Source: Shimia sp039969785
GTDB taxonomy: Bacteria; Pseudomonadota; Alphaproteobacteria; Rhodobacterales; Rhodobacteraceae
Direction: 5' to 3'
Assembly: GCF_039969785.1 (NCBI RefSeq)
Contig: NZ_JBDVNC010000022.1
Location: 248,001-312,000, forward strand
Length of the DNA stretch: 64,000 bases
The first letter of the stretch is position 1, and each line of letters starts with the position of its first letter. Both the position numbers and the translations under genes were made by a program. This document shows positions 8,974 through 17,809 of the stretch, piece by piece. Under the pieces are notes generated by a model that saw only the letters and a list, made by a program, of their open reading frames with translations, was not told the origin of the DNA and ran no database searches.

Positions 8974-11190
8974 CTAGATTCTAATATCGATACCGCTGTG
9001 CGCAATGGCTGGTAAGCTTTTGGCAACTAGATGCTCATCGTCAATACCGTGAGACTCAGCTGAGAAAGAACCGTCTTGTCGATCCTCTTGAGAAAAGCCA
9101 CTCTGACCTTGTTCAAAGGAAAACGACACAGAGTCGTATCCTTGGCTCAAGAGCTCATGCCTTAGGATTTCCTGATGCCGGCGCATTAGATCGTGAGTTG
9201 CCAAACTGTCTGAATGGATTGTGATCGACATTGACGTACCTTGCTCGATCAAAGACATTCGCACGCGCCCTAACTCCGGCGGATTAAGCGTCAACTCAAT
9301 CAAATTGTCGCGGACCGGCTGAACGGATTCAGTAATCTGGCGCAGGACCGCGCTGGATGAAACAGTCGCAATCAGCAGGCGCGGCTGCGAAGACGTGGTC
9401 GCGTCAAATTGCCATGACTGGTGAGAGCTACCGCTTGCGTTTGCAATCAAGGTCGCGCCTTCTTCACGCGAATTCTGAATTGCTCGATATATTTCTTCAA
9501 GTGACGGAAAGGACTGCGTTTTTTGTTGATGCGGATTTTGCCCTGAGAACGCTAACGAAGTAGTTTCATTCACTTTTTGATCAAAGGATCCACCAACCCT
9601 GGTAACATGTGCAACGATTTCTGATGAATTAAAGATCTGATTTGTTTTTGGCGGCACAGCTGCAAATTCGGGTACCAAGGCATCACGAGCCTTGTCTACC
9701 GAGGTGCCGGTAACCTTGGGATCTCTGAACAAGTGCGTCTTGTTTTCGGTATTTTGGTAGTTTGCTCGAATTCTTGAAAAGCTAAGATCAGATACCCCAC
9801 TATCAATAAGCGGCCCAATAAAATCTACTTTTTTACCATTGATCTCTGCATCATCGAAACTTTGATATAGTGACAAAACTGAGTGAGCGGGGATATCCTG
9901 TTGTTTTATTTTTACATTCTCAAGACTTTCACTACTGTAACTTCTACCGTACTCCACATTTGAAGGCACGTCCAATTCGCCCCCACTACTAAGTGACTGC
10001 CCCACTAATATTGGACTTCTCGAACGCGACTGACGCGTCAAGTCGTTTCTAACTTCTTCCGATTCTTTTTTGAAATCATTCATGTCCAAGGCATTCAGTG
10101 AATGTGCATCTATCTTAAGCGGTGATCTAGATCGTTCAGAATCAGTACCTTCTACTGAATTGAACGTTTTCACATTTCCAGTCCGCTCGTAGGCTGTGTC
10201 CGACTGTTTTTCCGCTTGTTTGGAATTGCCAGATCTGATGTTAGATTGTTTCGCAAACGGCATCATGTCTCCACCGGCCAGGACCGATCGTGATGTTTCC
10301 GATCGAACAGACGCAATACTCGGTTCTTCGGAATAAGAATTTCGCGATCTGAAGGTAGATTTAGCGTCGTCTGCCACTGACTGCCCTTCCGCAGGAGACA
10401 TCGGACTTATCTTGGCTTTTTGCTGGGGCCGAAACTCATCTTCCGGATAGTTCCAACTTGACGCTAAACCTGAAGAAGCACCGCCAAGTTTCGACGAGTT
10501 ATCAACCGCATCGCCAGGTATTCGAAGACCGTAAGATGGCAACTCAAGCAAGTTTGGTTTTTGACTAGCCAAGTCATTCACACTTAGTGGCTTGCGCGCT
10601 TCGATCCGAATTGCAACCGATGAAGACAGGTTTTCACTTTCCCCCGACATTGCCAAGGCGAACTTAGATACTGAAGTGTGCGGAATGTCTTGAACATATT
10701 GCCTACTAGAATCTGCATCGGCGGCGGTTATTACATTGTGGTCAAAAGCGCCCAGTTGAACCGAGTAGCCGCCATCTTCGGAACGAAGCAAAAATGGCCG
10801 GCTCGACGCGTCTGCTTGGGTTTTCGGCCAAGTTCCTTGATCGATTTCGAGTGCGAGGGACGGTTGCCCGTGATCCATCAAGATGGACGGCATTTCCATC
10901 TCGTCCGTTTTTAGATGATTCGCATGATCTCTTCTTCCAACCTCGGCATCCAGTCTTTTGCTAGTTTTGATCCAAGCATTTGTTTCAGAATCGACAATTG
11001 CGGTTGAATGATTATCGACTCTTTGTGCGGCGTGGCCCTCCGGGAACGGAGCTGGTATCGACGGAGACAAATGCGCCGCTTCAAATATGGCGCCAAACTC
11101 CGGACCGACGATTTCAGAACCAAGCACATTTAACTGCGTGATTTTGTTACCCGACGAATATTGCTGGGTCAAAAAAGGTTGGGTCTGCAT
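8974..11190 (-). CDS. fliK: Flagellar hook-length control protein FliK
   Basis: Secreted ruler that sets hook length and switches export specificity by contacting FlhB, 738 aa. The first ~580 residues are low-complexity, rich in Ser, Asp, Asn and Gln, and almost without recognisable motifs, as expected for the ruler part. The C-terminal Flg_hook domain (about 625-705) is recognisable by LIELTLNPPELGRVRMSL and the following amphipathic LATHDLMRRHQEILRHELL. This is much longer than the ~400 aa enterobacterial FliK but normal for alphaproteobacteria. GGAG precedes the ATG. Divergently transcribed from the rod-binding gene at 11304. Confidence 0.9.
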   Translation of the reverse strand: MQTQPFLTQQYSSGNKITQLNVLGSEIVGPEFGAIFEAAHLSPSIPAPFPEGHAAQRVDNHSTAIVDSETNAWIKTSKRLDAEVGRRDHANHLKTDEMEMPSILMDHGQPSLALEIDQGTWPKTQADASSRPFLLRSEDGGYSVQLGAFDHNVITAADADSSRQYVQDIPHTSVSKFALAMSGESENLSSSVAIRIEARKPLSVNDLASQKPNLLELPSYGLRIPGDAVDNSSKLGGASSGLASSWNYPEDEFRPQQKAKISPMSPAEGQSVADDAKSTFRSRNSYSEEPSIASVRSETSRSVLAGGDMMPFAKQSNIRSGNSKQAEKQSDTAYERTGNVKTFNSVEGTDSERSRSPLKIDAHSLNALDMNDFKKESEEVRNDLTRQSRSRSPILVGQSLSSGGELDVPSNVEYGRSYSSESLENVKIKQQDIPAHSVLSLYQSFDDAEINGKKVDFIGPLIDSGVSDLSFSRIRANYQNTENKTHLFRDPKVTGTSVDKARDALVPEFAAVPPKTNQIFNSSEIVAHVTRVGGSFDQKVNETTSLAFSGQNPHQQKTQSFPSLEEIYRAIQNSREEGATLIANASGSSHQSWQFDATTSSQPRLLIATVSSSAVLRQITESVQPVRDNLIELTLNPPELGRVRMSLIEQGTSMSITIHSDSLATHDLMRRHQEILRHELLSQGYDSVSFSFEQGQSGFSQEDRQDGSFSAESHGIDDEHLVAKSLPAIAHSGIDIRI

Positions 11191-11303
11191 GTTATCTCCG
11201 GGAGTTCTTCCTCTGACTCGATCACCCTCGCATTGTTTTCCTTACAACTTCTTTACTGCTTGTGCCGCAGATTGCGAAAATCCGGATCAATTTGGAGATA
11301 TTC

Positions 11304-11597
11304 ATGATCACGACAAATGTTTCTACCGACGGAATTGGACAAAAATCCGATTTTAATGGTCAAGCTTTACGAAAGGCGGCTGAAGACCTGGAAGCTAGTT
11401 TTCTTGCCGAGATGCTAAAATCAGCTGGATTTGGCAAACCAAGGGAAAGTTTCGGCGGCGGTGCAGGCGAAGATCAATTCGCATCATTTCTGCGCATGGA
11501 ACAGGCTCGTGCGATGGTCAGATCAGGCGGCATTGGCCTGACCGAAGCATTCTATAACGCACTAAAGGAGACATCAGATGTTCAAGTCCCAGACTAA
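11304..11597 (+). CDS. Rod-binding protein, FlgJ N-terminal-domain-only type
   Basis: Periplasmic rod scaffold of about 97 aa, corresponding to the N-terminal half of FlgJ. The motif EASFLAEMLKSAGFG, then GAGEDQFASFLRMEQARAMVRSGGIGLTEAFYNAL, is the Rod-binding (FlgJ_N) signature. The muramidase half present in enterobacterial FlgJ is absent; a separate lytic transglycosylase lies at 25351-26100. The ATG at 11304 is preferred over an in-frame codon at 11262 because GGAG lies 7 bases upstream. It overlaps the next gene by 20 bases. Confidence 0.9.
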   Translation: MITTNVSTDGIGQKSDFNGQALRKAAEDLEASFLAEMLKSAGFGKPRESFGGGAGEDQFASFLRMEQARAMVRSGGIGLTEAFYNALKETSDVQVPD

Positions 11598-11937
11598 CGT
11601 GGTTTTTGATGCTCTGGATTCGCTTTTGGACGAAGAACGCTCTGTGCTTCTCAAAGGGGATTTGGAGTCGGTTTCAGAATTGGTTGCTCGCAAACAAGCC
11701 CTGTTCGACCAATTGCCCGGGATCGAAGACAAAGGCGGTAAAACCCTGGGCAACTTGCGCGCCAAAGCATTGCGAAATCAGGCATTGCTAGACTCTGCAT
11801 TGCAGGGCATCCGTTCCGTTTCGGACCGGATGGAGGCGTTAAGGCGTGTGCGCGTTTCGTTGGAAACTTACGACAGCAAAGGTCGTCGCTTGTCTGTGGC
11901 TATCACGGAATTTAAGCGGATCGGTCGGCGTGCCTGA
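11578..11937 (+). CDS. FlgN-like flagellar export chaperone
   Basis: Small helical protein of 119 aa, probably the chaperone for hook-filament junction proteins FlgK/FlgL. Two long heptad-patterned helices (residues ~5-50 and ~60-110) match the FlgN all-alpha fold, including LDEERSVLLKGDLESVSELVARKQALFDQL, which resembles the FlgN core. Its start lies inside the end of the rod-binding gene, implying translational coupling. Identification rests on pattern and position, as FlgN proteins diverge strongly. Confidence 0.7.
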   Translation: MFKSQTNVVFDALDSLLDEERSVLLKGDLESVSELVARKQALFDQLPGIEDKGGKTLGNLRAKALRNQALLDSALQGIRSVSDRMEALRRVRVSLETYDSKGRRLSVAITEFKRIGRRA

Positions 11938-12112
11938 AATTCGATTTATGTCAAATGCCTGTTATTCGAAACTTAGAGTTTAGTACTCCGTTAGCACTTG
12001 AAAGCACATGGTGATCCGGCATCCGCAAGGGTGGCGCTAAGCCGGGGTCTCTCCCAGTCAGCAATCGTCAGAATGACATCCGTGAGCGTCTCATGGGACG
12101 CAATCCAGTAAC

Positions 12113-12127
12113 TGGCGTAAAGCGCCA
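12113..12127 (+). promoter_or_regulatory. Hairpin in the flagellin 5' leader
   Basis: TGGCG and CGCCA form a 5-bp stem over a 5-base loop, ending 8 bases before the AAAGGAAA ribosome site and 20 bases before the flagellin ATG. FlbT, encoded downstream, is known in Caulobacter to act on the flagellin mRNA leader; this hairpin is a candidate target. That link is inferred. Confidence 0.4.
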
Positions 12128-12147
12128 AATGCATTAAAGGAAATGCC

Positions 12148-13362
12148 ATGTCCAGCATTCTGACAAACAATAGCGCAATGGTTGCGCTGCAAACGTTGAA
12201 ATATGTTAACGCAAGCTTAGCAGAAACTCAGAACCAAATTTCCACAGGGAAACAGGTATCCGACGCCAAAGACAACTCCGCCGTTTGGGCCATTTCCAAA
12301 GTCATGGAATCGGATGTCGAAGGGTTCAAATCCATCTCTGACAGCCTGTCTCTTGGAGAAGCGACCGTAGCCGTTGCGCGTCAGGCATCCGAGACAGTGA
12401 CTGACCTTTTGACTGAAATGAAAACCAAAATCGTGGCGGCTCAGGAGGATAATGTTGATCGCGCCAAGCTAAACGCAGACGTCACCGCTCTGAAAGACCA
12501 GATCAATTCTGTGGTTGGCGCTGCCCAATTCAATGGCCTCAACTTGGTTGATGGGACGACGGCCAGCGCCAGCGTCCTGGCTTCTTTGGACCGGGATTCT
12601 TCAGGCAACGTAACTGCGTCCTCAATCACGGTGGCAGCTCAGGATTTGTCCACTGGCGGGTACACGGCCAATGACATTTTTGGGTCTTCGGGCGGCACAC
12701 CGTCTTCTGACGGAGACACTGTTGTATTGTCACTCGATCAGGCGGGCGGCAACGACAATATTGTCATTGATGACACCGTCGGAGCTGCATTTGCTGAGGG
12801 TGATCGGGTCGAAATTCGTATTGGAGATCAAGTCGCGGCTTACACTGTGACGGCCGATGACGAGGCCGCAACGACACCGTCAGACCTTGTCGCTGTAGGG
12901 CTCAAGAATGCCATTGATGCCCTTGGCATCGCTGACCTTGTTGTTGACTATGATAGCGGTAGCCCGGGAACGCTGGATTTCACAAACAACGGAGCGGTCG
13001 ATCTTGCTGTGAGCGGGCAGTTCATTAATGCCGGATCTGGCGGATTAGGTGCGTTATCGTCAATCGATGTATCAACAGGTGTTGGGGCAACATCAGCGCT
13101 GGCATCTATCGAATCGTTGATCGATTCCTCAATTGATGCCGCCGCAGCATTTGGATCTGTGGAAAACAGGATCACGACCCAGTCTGAGTTTGTGTCCAAA
13201 CTAACCGATTCACTGAAAACTGGCATCGGTTCGATGGTTGACGCTGACATGGAAGAAACATCCGCCCGGCTTCAGGCACTTCAGGTTCAGCAGCAGCTGG
13301 CAACCCAATCGCTGTCAATTGCGAACCAAGCGCCGCAATCCATACTGTCTCTGTTCCGTTAA
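12148..13362 (+). CDS. fliC: Flagellin
   Basis: Filament subunit, 404 aa. The conserved N-terminal D0/D1 helices are obvious (SSILTNNSAMVALQTLKYVN, then ISTGKQVSDAKDNSAVWAIS), as is the C-terminal coiled coil (ENRITTQSEFVSKLTDSLKTGIGSMVDADMEETSARLQALQVQQQLATQSLSIANQAPQ). Between ~150 and ~320 lies a variable, Asp/Gly/Thr-rich surface domain, which makes it larger than the ~270-aa minimal flagellins of many alphaproteobacteria. AAAGGAAA precedes the ATG. It is followed by a strong hairpin and then flaF-flbT. Confidence 0.96.
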   Translation: MSSILTNNSAMVALQTLKYVNASLAETQNQISTGKQVSDAKDNSAVWAISKVMESDVEGFKSISDSLSLGEATVAVARQASETVTDLLTEMKTKIVAAQEDNVDRAKLNADVTALKDQINSVVGAAQFNGLNLVDGTTASASVLASLDRDSSGNVTASSITVAAQDLSTGGYTANDIFGSSGGTPSSDGDTVVLSLDQAGGNDNIVIDDTVGAAFAEGDRVEIRIGDQVAAYTVTADDEAATTPSDLVAVGLKNAIDALGIADLVVDYDSGSPGTLDFTNNGAVDLAVSGQFINAGSGGLGALSSIDVSTGVGATSALASIESLIDSSIDAAAAFGSVENRITTQSEFVSKLTDSLKTGIGSMVDADMEETSARLQALQVQQQLATQSLSIANQAPQSILSLFR

Positions 13363-13367
13363 CCGGA

Positions 13368-13397
13368 TCATTGGGCGCGCTAATCCGCGCCCAATGA
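13368..13397 (+). terminator. Hairpin downstream of the flagellin gene
   Basis: TCATTGGGCGCG pairs perfectly with CGCGCCCAATGA (12-bp stem, 6-base loop), starting 6 bases after the flagellin stop. No T-run follows directly, so it may be a partial terminator or 3' mRNA stabiliser that leaves flagellin message in excess over flaF-flbT. Confidence 0.65.
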
Positions 13398-13433
13398 CAC
13401 GCTGAAATCGTGATTTTCCAGGAAGGACAGAAC

Positions 13434-13811
13434 GTGACGCCAAATTCACTTGCTCACAGGGCTTATTCAAGGGCCGCGGTTCCCACAAGAACACCCAGAA
13501 AACTAGAATATGACACTATCGCCCGGATAACGCACCGACTCAAAATATCGGCCCAAAAGGGAAAACCTGGGTTTTCAGGCTTAGCCGAAGCAATCCACGA
13601 CAACCGAAAGCTATGGACAATTTTGGCAACCGATGTTGTTGGCAATGACAACGGTCTGCCTGAAGCCCTAAGAGCTCGGCTGTTTTATCTGGCGGAATTT
13701 ACGCATCATCACAGTAGTAAAGTTTTGTCCGGAAATGCGTCAGTTCGTCCGTTGTTGGAAGTAAATACAGCCGTTTTGCGCGGTCTCCGTAGCGGGGGGG
13801 CCGCGAAATGA
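13434..13811 (+). CDS. flaF: Flagellar biosynthesis regulator FlaF
   Basis: Alphaproteobacterial protein needed for flagellin synthesis/secretion, 125 aa. The sequence shows the FlaF pattern: an N-terminal helix with AYSRAAVPTRTPRKLEYDTIARITHRL, a central LAEAIHDNRKLWTILATDVV, and LPEALRARLFYLAEFTHHH. The start is taken as GTG because AGGAAGGA lies 6 bases upstream; an upstream in-frame ATG lacks this. The stop overlaps the flbT start (ATGA). In Caulobacter, FlaF and FlbT act in opposite ways on flagellin production after transcription. Confidence 0.9.
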   Translation: MTPNSLAHRAYSRAAVPTRTPRKLEYDTIARITHRLKISAQKGKPGFSGLAEAIHDNRKLWTILATDVVGNDNGLPEALRARLFYLAEFTHHHSSKVLSGNASVRPLLEVNTAVLRGLRSGGAAK

Positions 13812-14212
13812 GCGGACTCGTTTTGAAGCTGAGTCCGAAAGAGCGTGTATTGGTCAACGGCGCCGTGATCGAGAATGGAAACCGGCGCAGCCGATTGTCC
13901 ATTATGACCCCAAATGCACATATTCTTCGGTTGCGCGATGCCATACATCCGTACGAGGCCAACACTCCGGTCAAACGCACATGTTATGCATTGCAGTTGG
14001 TTTTGTCCGGAGATTCAAATCCCGAAGAGGTAGAGCTTAATCTGCTTCGGAGTGTGGAGGAGCTTAGTCAAGTGTTGACTGATAGCGACAGTCGTAAATT
14101 ACTGACAATGACAACCCAAGCCATCCTGGAGGGACGTCACTATCAGGGCTTAAAAGCGTTGCGCACTCTGTTGCCAAGGGAGGAGCGCCTTCTGGCGTCT
14201 TGTCGTGCATGA
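13808..14212 (+). CDS. flbT: Flagellin mRNA regulator FlbT
   Basis: Post-transcriptional regulator of flagellin, 134 aa. Characteristic FlbT sequence: SGLVLKLSPKERVLVNGAVIENG at the N-terminus and an N-terminal beta-rich half, followed by a helical half with YALQLVLSG and ILEGRHYQGLKALRTLLPREE. In Caulobacter crescentus FlbT binds the flagellin mRNA leader and promotes its decay until the hook is finished. It overlaps flaF by 4 bases upstream and the next gene by 4 bases downstream (ATGA both times), so the three are translationally coupled. Confidence 0.92.
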   Translation: MSGLVLKLSPKERVLVNGAVIENGNRRSRLSIMTPNAHILRLRDAIHPYEANTPVKRTCYALQLVLSGDSNPEEVELNLLRSVEELSQVLTDSDSRKLLTMTTQAILEGRHYQGLKALRTLLPREERLLASCRA

Positions 14213-14997
14213 CTTTCCAACCTGTTATCGCGGGCGGCGGAATGGTTGCTTGGTCGTTCCTAAAACGGACCTACGAGTCGCAAACCGAAGCTCTCCAAAA
14301 CACTCCATCAATGCAGAGGGATACTGAGTATTTTGCCGCCAATATCGGATCTATAGACACTGCGGAAGAACTCGTTTCAGACCGAAGGTTGATGCGAGTC
14401 GCGTTGGGGGCTTTTGGATTAGATGCCGACATCGACAATCGCTTTTTTATCCGAACGGTTTTGGAAGAAGGAACACTTTCGACTGACGCGCTGGCCAACA
14501 AATTAGCAGATTCCCGCTATACTGAATTTTCCAAGGCATTTGGGTTCGGAGACTACGATACGCCTTCGACAAAGCTGTCCGATTTTGGGGCCCAGATTGT
14601 ATCTTCATACCAAACACGGCAGTTTGAAACCGCAGTCGGTGATCAAGATGACTCCATGCGACTTGCTTTGAATGCCGCCCGAGAATTGTCAGAAATTGCC
14701 GATTCGAGTACGAGCGCTGACGCAAAATGGTTCACTGTAATGGGATCTGCACCACTTCGGTCAGTATTTGAAACGGCATTGGGCTTGCCTTCTTCCTTTG
14801 GTCAGTTGGATCTGGATAAACAATTAGAAGTATTTCGAAACAAGATGGATCAGTTTTCCGGAAATGGCGAAATCGACCAATTTGCGACCGAGGACGTTCG
14901 TGAGGGTCTTATTCAAAGATTCTTGCTGATGTCACAATTGTCCGGATCAAACAGTATGAACTCGTCTCAGATTGCGTTGACATTGTTGCAGACCTAA
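14209..14997 (+). CDS. DUF1217 family flagellar protein
   Basis: Protein of about 262 aa with DUF1217 features. It contains repeated helical segments of the type YFAANIGSIDTAEELVSDRRLMRVALGAFGLDADI and FIRTVLEEGTLSTDALANKLADSRYTEFSKAFGFGDYD. Related proteins occur only in alphaproteobacterial flagellar clusters, and their exact job is not established to my knowledge. The ATG overlaps the flbT stop; an upstream TTG in the same frame lies inside flbT and is less likely. It ends 6 bases before the stop of the convergent fliI gene. Confidence 0.8.
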   Translation: MTFQPVIAGGGMVAWSFLKRTYESQTEALQNTPSMQRDTEYFAANIGSIDTAEELVSDRRLMRVALGAFGLDADIDNRFFIRTVLEEGTLSTDALANKLADSRYTEFSKAFGFGDYDTPSTKLSDFGAQIVSSYQTRQFETAVGDQDDSMRLALNAARELSEIADSSTSADAKWFTVMGSAPLRSVFETALGLPSSFGQLDLDKQLEVFRNKMDQFSGNGEIDQFATEDVREGLIQRFLLMSQLSGSNSMNSSQIALTLLQT

Positions 14998-15003
14998 ATT
15001 CCC

Positions 15004-16347
15004 TTAGCCTGATTTTGCTGGTGTTGATCCTGCGCGGCGCAAAATCAACGCGAGTCGGGAAAATGCATTTTCGATGGAGACTGACCCTAGCTCGCCCATG
15101 AAACTGTCCAGTTCTGGCCATGCCCGGATGGCAGAATCCAGCGCCGGGTCCGTACCTTCAGCATAGAGGCCAGCGCGGATCATTGTCGCGGATTGCTCAT
15201 AGGCTCCGATCAACCGCCGAGTTTCCGAAATCAGTGCATTTTCTTTGTCTGTCGCAGCAGCTGGTAAGCTACGCGAAACAGATCTCAGCAGATCAACAGC
15301 AGGAAATCGACCGCGCTCGGCAATTTGTCGGTCCAGAACAACGTGGCCATCCAGAACGCCACGCAGAATATCCGCTATGGGTTCGTCCATATCCGATCCA
15401 GCAACCAGAACACTGAAAACTGCTGTGATATCACCGTGTACAGTTCCACCCGGCCCGGCACGTTCGCACAATGACATGATCAAATGAGAGGTCGAAGGCG
15501 GGTATCCACGCAAGGCGGGTAACTCTCCGGCCGCAACCGCGACTTCGCGGTGGGCTTCTGCAAAACGTGTGATCGAGTCCGCCAGAAAGAGCACATGTAA
15601 GCCCTGATCACGAAAATGTTCAGCAACAGACATCGCAGCCCAGGCGCATCGGCGACGAACAAGCGGCGATTGATCCGACGTCGCTGCAATCACAACGGAT
15701 TGTGCAAGCCCCTCTTTTCCCAGTACATTCTCGACGAATTCTCGTAGTTCTCGCCCCCGTTCCCCGATCAGAGCAATGACCACCACGTCAGCCTGCATCT
15801 CGCGGGCAAAGTTACCCATCAAACTGGATTTGCCGACGCCAGAACCGGCAAACAGACCCAACCTTTGACCTCGAACGATGGGCAATAGTGTATTAAAGGC
15901 GGTCATGCCAGTTTCGATACGTCCGCCGAGAGCGCGGCGTTGCGCCGGTGGCGGTGGGCTTGCCTTAAGTGCTCGTGTGTGTGGACCGCGCATTAACGGG
16001 GCACCGTCCAACGGATTGCCATAAGGATCTATGACACGTCCAATCCACGCATCGGAAGGGGCTATTCCAGTTTGCGCCCTAAGCGCCACACGATCGCCGA
16101 TCGACACCCCATCAGGCGAATTGTCAGGTAACATTGTCATTTCTTCGCCGTGCAACTGAATGACTTCACCAGTCAAAATTCTACCGTCCCGCATCCACAC
16201 GCGTAGCAAATCGCCAATGCTGCAAATTGTTCCCAATCCGCGCGCACGCACAAGATTACCTTCCACCGCGCAAACGCGACCAATTTGCCGAACCGGGCGT
16301 GCAATCGAAAGTTCTGCTGCGAGTGATGCAATATCTGTGGATTCCAT
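15004..16347 (-). CDS. fliI: Flagellum-specific ATPase FliI
   Basis: ATPase that energises the flagellar type III exporter, 447 aa. Walker A is GSGVGKSS at about 168-175; Walker B lies in LHVLFLADSITRFA. The F1-like NPLDG, IGERGRELREF and LRGYPPSTSHL motifs are all present. A more upstream ATG at 16440 is in frame, but GGAGG sits five bases before the ATG at 16347, giving an N-terminus MESTDIASLAAELS. It is divergent from flgB, with a CtrA-like motif in the 85-base gap. No fliJ lies next to it, unlike in many genomes. Confidence 0.93.
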   Translation of the reverse strand: MESTDIASLAAELSIARPVRQIGRVCAVEGNLVRARGLGTICSIGDLLRVWMRDGRILTGEVIQLHGEEMTMLPDNSPDGVSIGDRVALRAQTGIAPSDAWIGRVIDPYGNPLDGAPLMRGPHTRALKASPPPPAQRRALGGRIETGMTAFNTLLPIVRGQRLGLFAGSGVGKSSLMGNFAREMQADVVVIALIGERGRELREFVENVLGKEGLAQSVVIAATSDQSPLVRRRCAWAAMSVAEHFRDQGLHVLFLADSITRFAEAHREVAVAAGELPALRGYPPSTSHLIMSLCERAGPGGTVHGDITAVFSVLVAGSDMDEPIADILRGVLDGHVVLDRQIAERGRFPAVDLLRSVSRSLPAAATDKENALISETRRLIGAYEQSATMIRAGLYAEGTDPALDSAIRAWPELDSFMGELGSVSIENAFSRLALILRRAGSTPAKSG

Positions 16348-16394
16348 GGTCGCCTCCATATCGTTCATGAAAACAATTTCTAAAGGAATCAGGG

Positions 16395-16409
16395 TTAAGT
16401 CTTGATTTA
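16395..16409. promoter_or_regulatory. CtrA-like site between fliI and flgB
   Basis: TTAA-N7-TTTA, one mismatch from the CtrA consensus TTAA-N7-TTAA, in the gap between the divergent fliI and flgB starts and 24 bases before flgB. CtrA controls flagellar genes in several Rhodobacteraceae. Confidence 0.45.
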
Positions 16410-16432
16410 TACCGTTCGAGGGAGAAGCCCGG

Positions 16433-16819
16433 ATGTTCAAATCATTAGAGATTTTTCAAGTCTCACACGCCTTGGCCACGCATGCAGCAAAACGCCAAGC
16501 ACTGGTGGCTCAAAACATGGCAAATGCAGATACCCCGGGATATGCCGCGCGGGATTTGCAACCGTTTCAGGTTGATGCGGGCGCAAATAATTCGGGTCGC
16601 GCCATGCGAGCTACCCGGGATAAACATTTCAGCGGCGCTTTTGACGGGGCGGTCAGTTTGGCTTCCACGGAAAGCTTGCAGGCAGCGCCAAATGGCAATG
16701 CCGTTTCTCTGGAAGAAGAAATGATGAAGGCCGTCGACGTAAAACGGCAGCACGATCGCGCATTGGCCATCTACAAATCGTCACTCAATATTTTACGCAC
16801 CTCACTCGGGCGCCCATAG
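16433..16819 (+). CDS. flgB: Flagellar basal-body rod protein FlgB
   Basis: Proximal rod subunit, 128 aa. The N-terminal rod signature is present as ALVAQNMANADTPGYAARDL, and the C-terminus MMKAVDVKRQHDRALAIYKSSLNILRTSLGR forms the conserved helix that packs in the rod. The length matches the family. First gene of a plus-strand series flgB-flgC-fliE-fliQ-flgF-flgG-flgA-flgH-fliL whose genes are closely spaced or overlap. Confidence 0.94.
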   Translation: MFKSLEIFQVSHALATHAAKRQALVAQNMANADTPGYAARDLQPFQVDAGANNSGRAMRATRDKHFSGAFDGAVSLASTESLQAAPNGNAVSLEEEMMKAVDVKRQHDRALAIYKSSLNILRTSLGRP

Positions 16820-16849
16820 CCCCTTCCCGTTTTCCAGAAAGGATACAAA

Positions 16850-17236
16850 GTGAGCGATTTCTCATCAGCGTTTTCAGTGAGTACCAGCGGATTGCGGGCA
16901 CATGCAGCGCGATTGCGGCACGTGTCCGAAAATATCGCAAACACTGACACTCCCGGTTACCGACGCAAATCAGTTGCGTTCGAGGCAAACTCTCAGTCTG
17001 AACATGGCGGCGTTCAGTTAGGTCAGGTTCGATTGGACCAAAAGGATCTGAAACGCGTGTTTGATCCGTCTCATCCGATGGCCGACGATACCGGGCACTT
17101 TTCCGGGTCTAACGTGGACCTGGTTATTGAAATTGCTGACGCGCGCGAAGCGCAACGCAGCTATGAAGCCAACCTCAAAATGTTTGATCAGACTCGGCAA
17201 ATGTCGACAGCTCTGATGGACCTATTGCGTAGATAA
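16850..17236 (+). CDS. flgC: Flagellar basal-body rod protein FlgC
   Basis: Proximal rod subunit, 128 aa. The rod motif is RLRHVSENIANTDTPGYRRKSV, and the C-terminal SNVDLVIEIADAREAQRSYEANLKMFDQTRQM is the typical FlgC ending. The start codon is GTG, with AGAAAGGA six bases upstream. It follows flgB after 30 bases and precedes fliE by 11 bases, as in most flagellar operons. Confidence 0.94.
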   Translation: MSDFSSAFSVSTSGLRAHAARLRHVSENIANTDTPGYRRKSVAFEANSQSEHGGVQLGQVRLDQKDLKRVFDPSHPMADDTGHFSGSNVDLVIEIADAREAQRSYEANLKMFDQTRQMSTALMDLLRR

Positions 17237-17247
17237 GGAGACCCAGA

Positions 17248-17538
17248 ATGGACATCCGCAATTTAAATGCCTCTCAGAAATATGCCGCAGCCAAGCCTGC
17301 AACAGTCCCACTTTCCAGATCTCAAGCGGACGACTCTCCCCTTCCGGAAATCGCAAAAGATTTCGCCGGAACCCTTCGGGAAGGTGAACAGATTGCAATG
17401 CAAGCGATGACCGGGGACGCCGACCCGCATGCGTTGGTCCAGGCGCTTGCGCAAACCGAACTGGCGGTCGAGGCCGCCGTGACAGTGCGCAACAAAGTGG
17501 TTGAGGCGTATCAGGAAATCCTGCGCATGCCTGTTTAA
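17248..17538 (+). CDS. fliE: Flagellar hook-basal body complex protein FliE
   Basis: Adapter between the MS ring/export gate and the rod, 96 aa. The C-terminal helix shows the FliE pattern ALVQALAQTELAVEAAVTVRNKVVEAYQEILRMPV. Length and place after flgC match. AAGGAG precedes the ATG. The stop shares a base with the fliQ start (TAATG). Confidence 0.93.
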   Translation: MDIRNLNASQKYAAAKPATVPLSRSQADDSPLPEIAKDFAGTLREGEQIAMQAMTGDADPHALVQALAQTELAVEAAVTVRNKVVEAYQEILRMPV

Positions 17539-17807
17539 TGCTGGAAGAAGCCATATTTTTTGACACCCTTCGCCAGGGCCTTTGGATCGCAGTGATTATT
17601 TCAGTGCCAATCCTGACGGTTGCCTTGCTCGCGGGGGTTACTGTCGGCTTGTTTCAGGCGCTCACGTCGATTCAAGAAATGACGCTCACATTTGTGCCCA
17701 AGTTGCTCGCGATTGTTGCAGTTTTCTGGGTTTCCATGAATTTCATGAGCGAAACGCTTGTGGCCTTTTTTCAGGATCATCTGATCCCACTGATTTCCGG
17801 AGGATAG
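17538..17807 (+). CDS. fliQ: Flagellar export gate protein FliQ
   Basis: Inner-membrane component of the export gate, 89 aa with two membrane helices (about 15-40 and 55-75). Typical sequence is GLWIAVIISVPILTVALLAGVTVGLFQALTSIQEMTLTFVPKL. The family is ~89 aa everywhere. It overlaps fliE by one base and is followed after 2 bases by the flgF start. FliR and FlhB are encoded elsewhere in the cluster (21410-23265) rather than directly after fliQ. Confidence 0.94.
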   Translation: MLEEAIFFDTLRQGLWIAVIISVPILTVALLAGVTVGLFQALTSIQEMTLTFVPKLLAIVAVFWVSMNFMSETLVAFFQDHLIPLISGG

Positions 17808-17809
17808 CT

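Noticed and set aside
12086..12121. Third copy of the two-hairpin miniature element before flagellin (TCTCATGG followed by CCAGT-A-ACTGG)
   Set aside because: Only the TCTCAT and one short palindrome fit; the long second hairpin is missing, so similarity is not above chance.
11941..12147. Sigma-54 or sigma-28 promoter for flagellin
   Set aside because: No TGGCAC-N5-TTGC or TAAA-N15-GCCGATAA-like match was found in the leader region.
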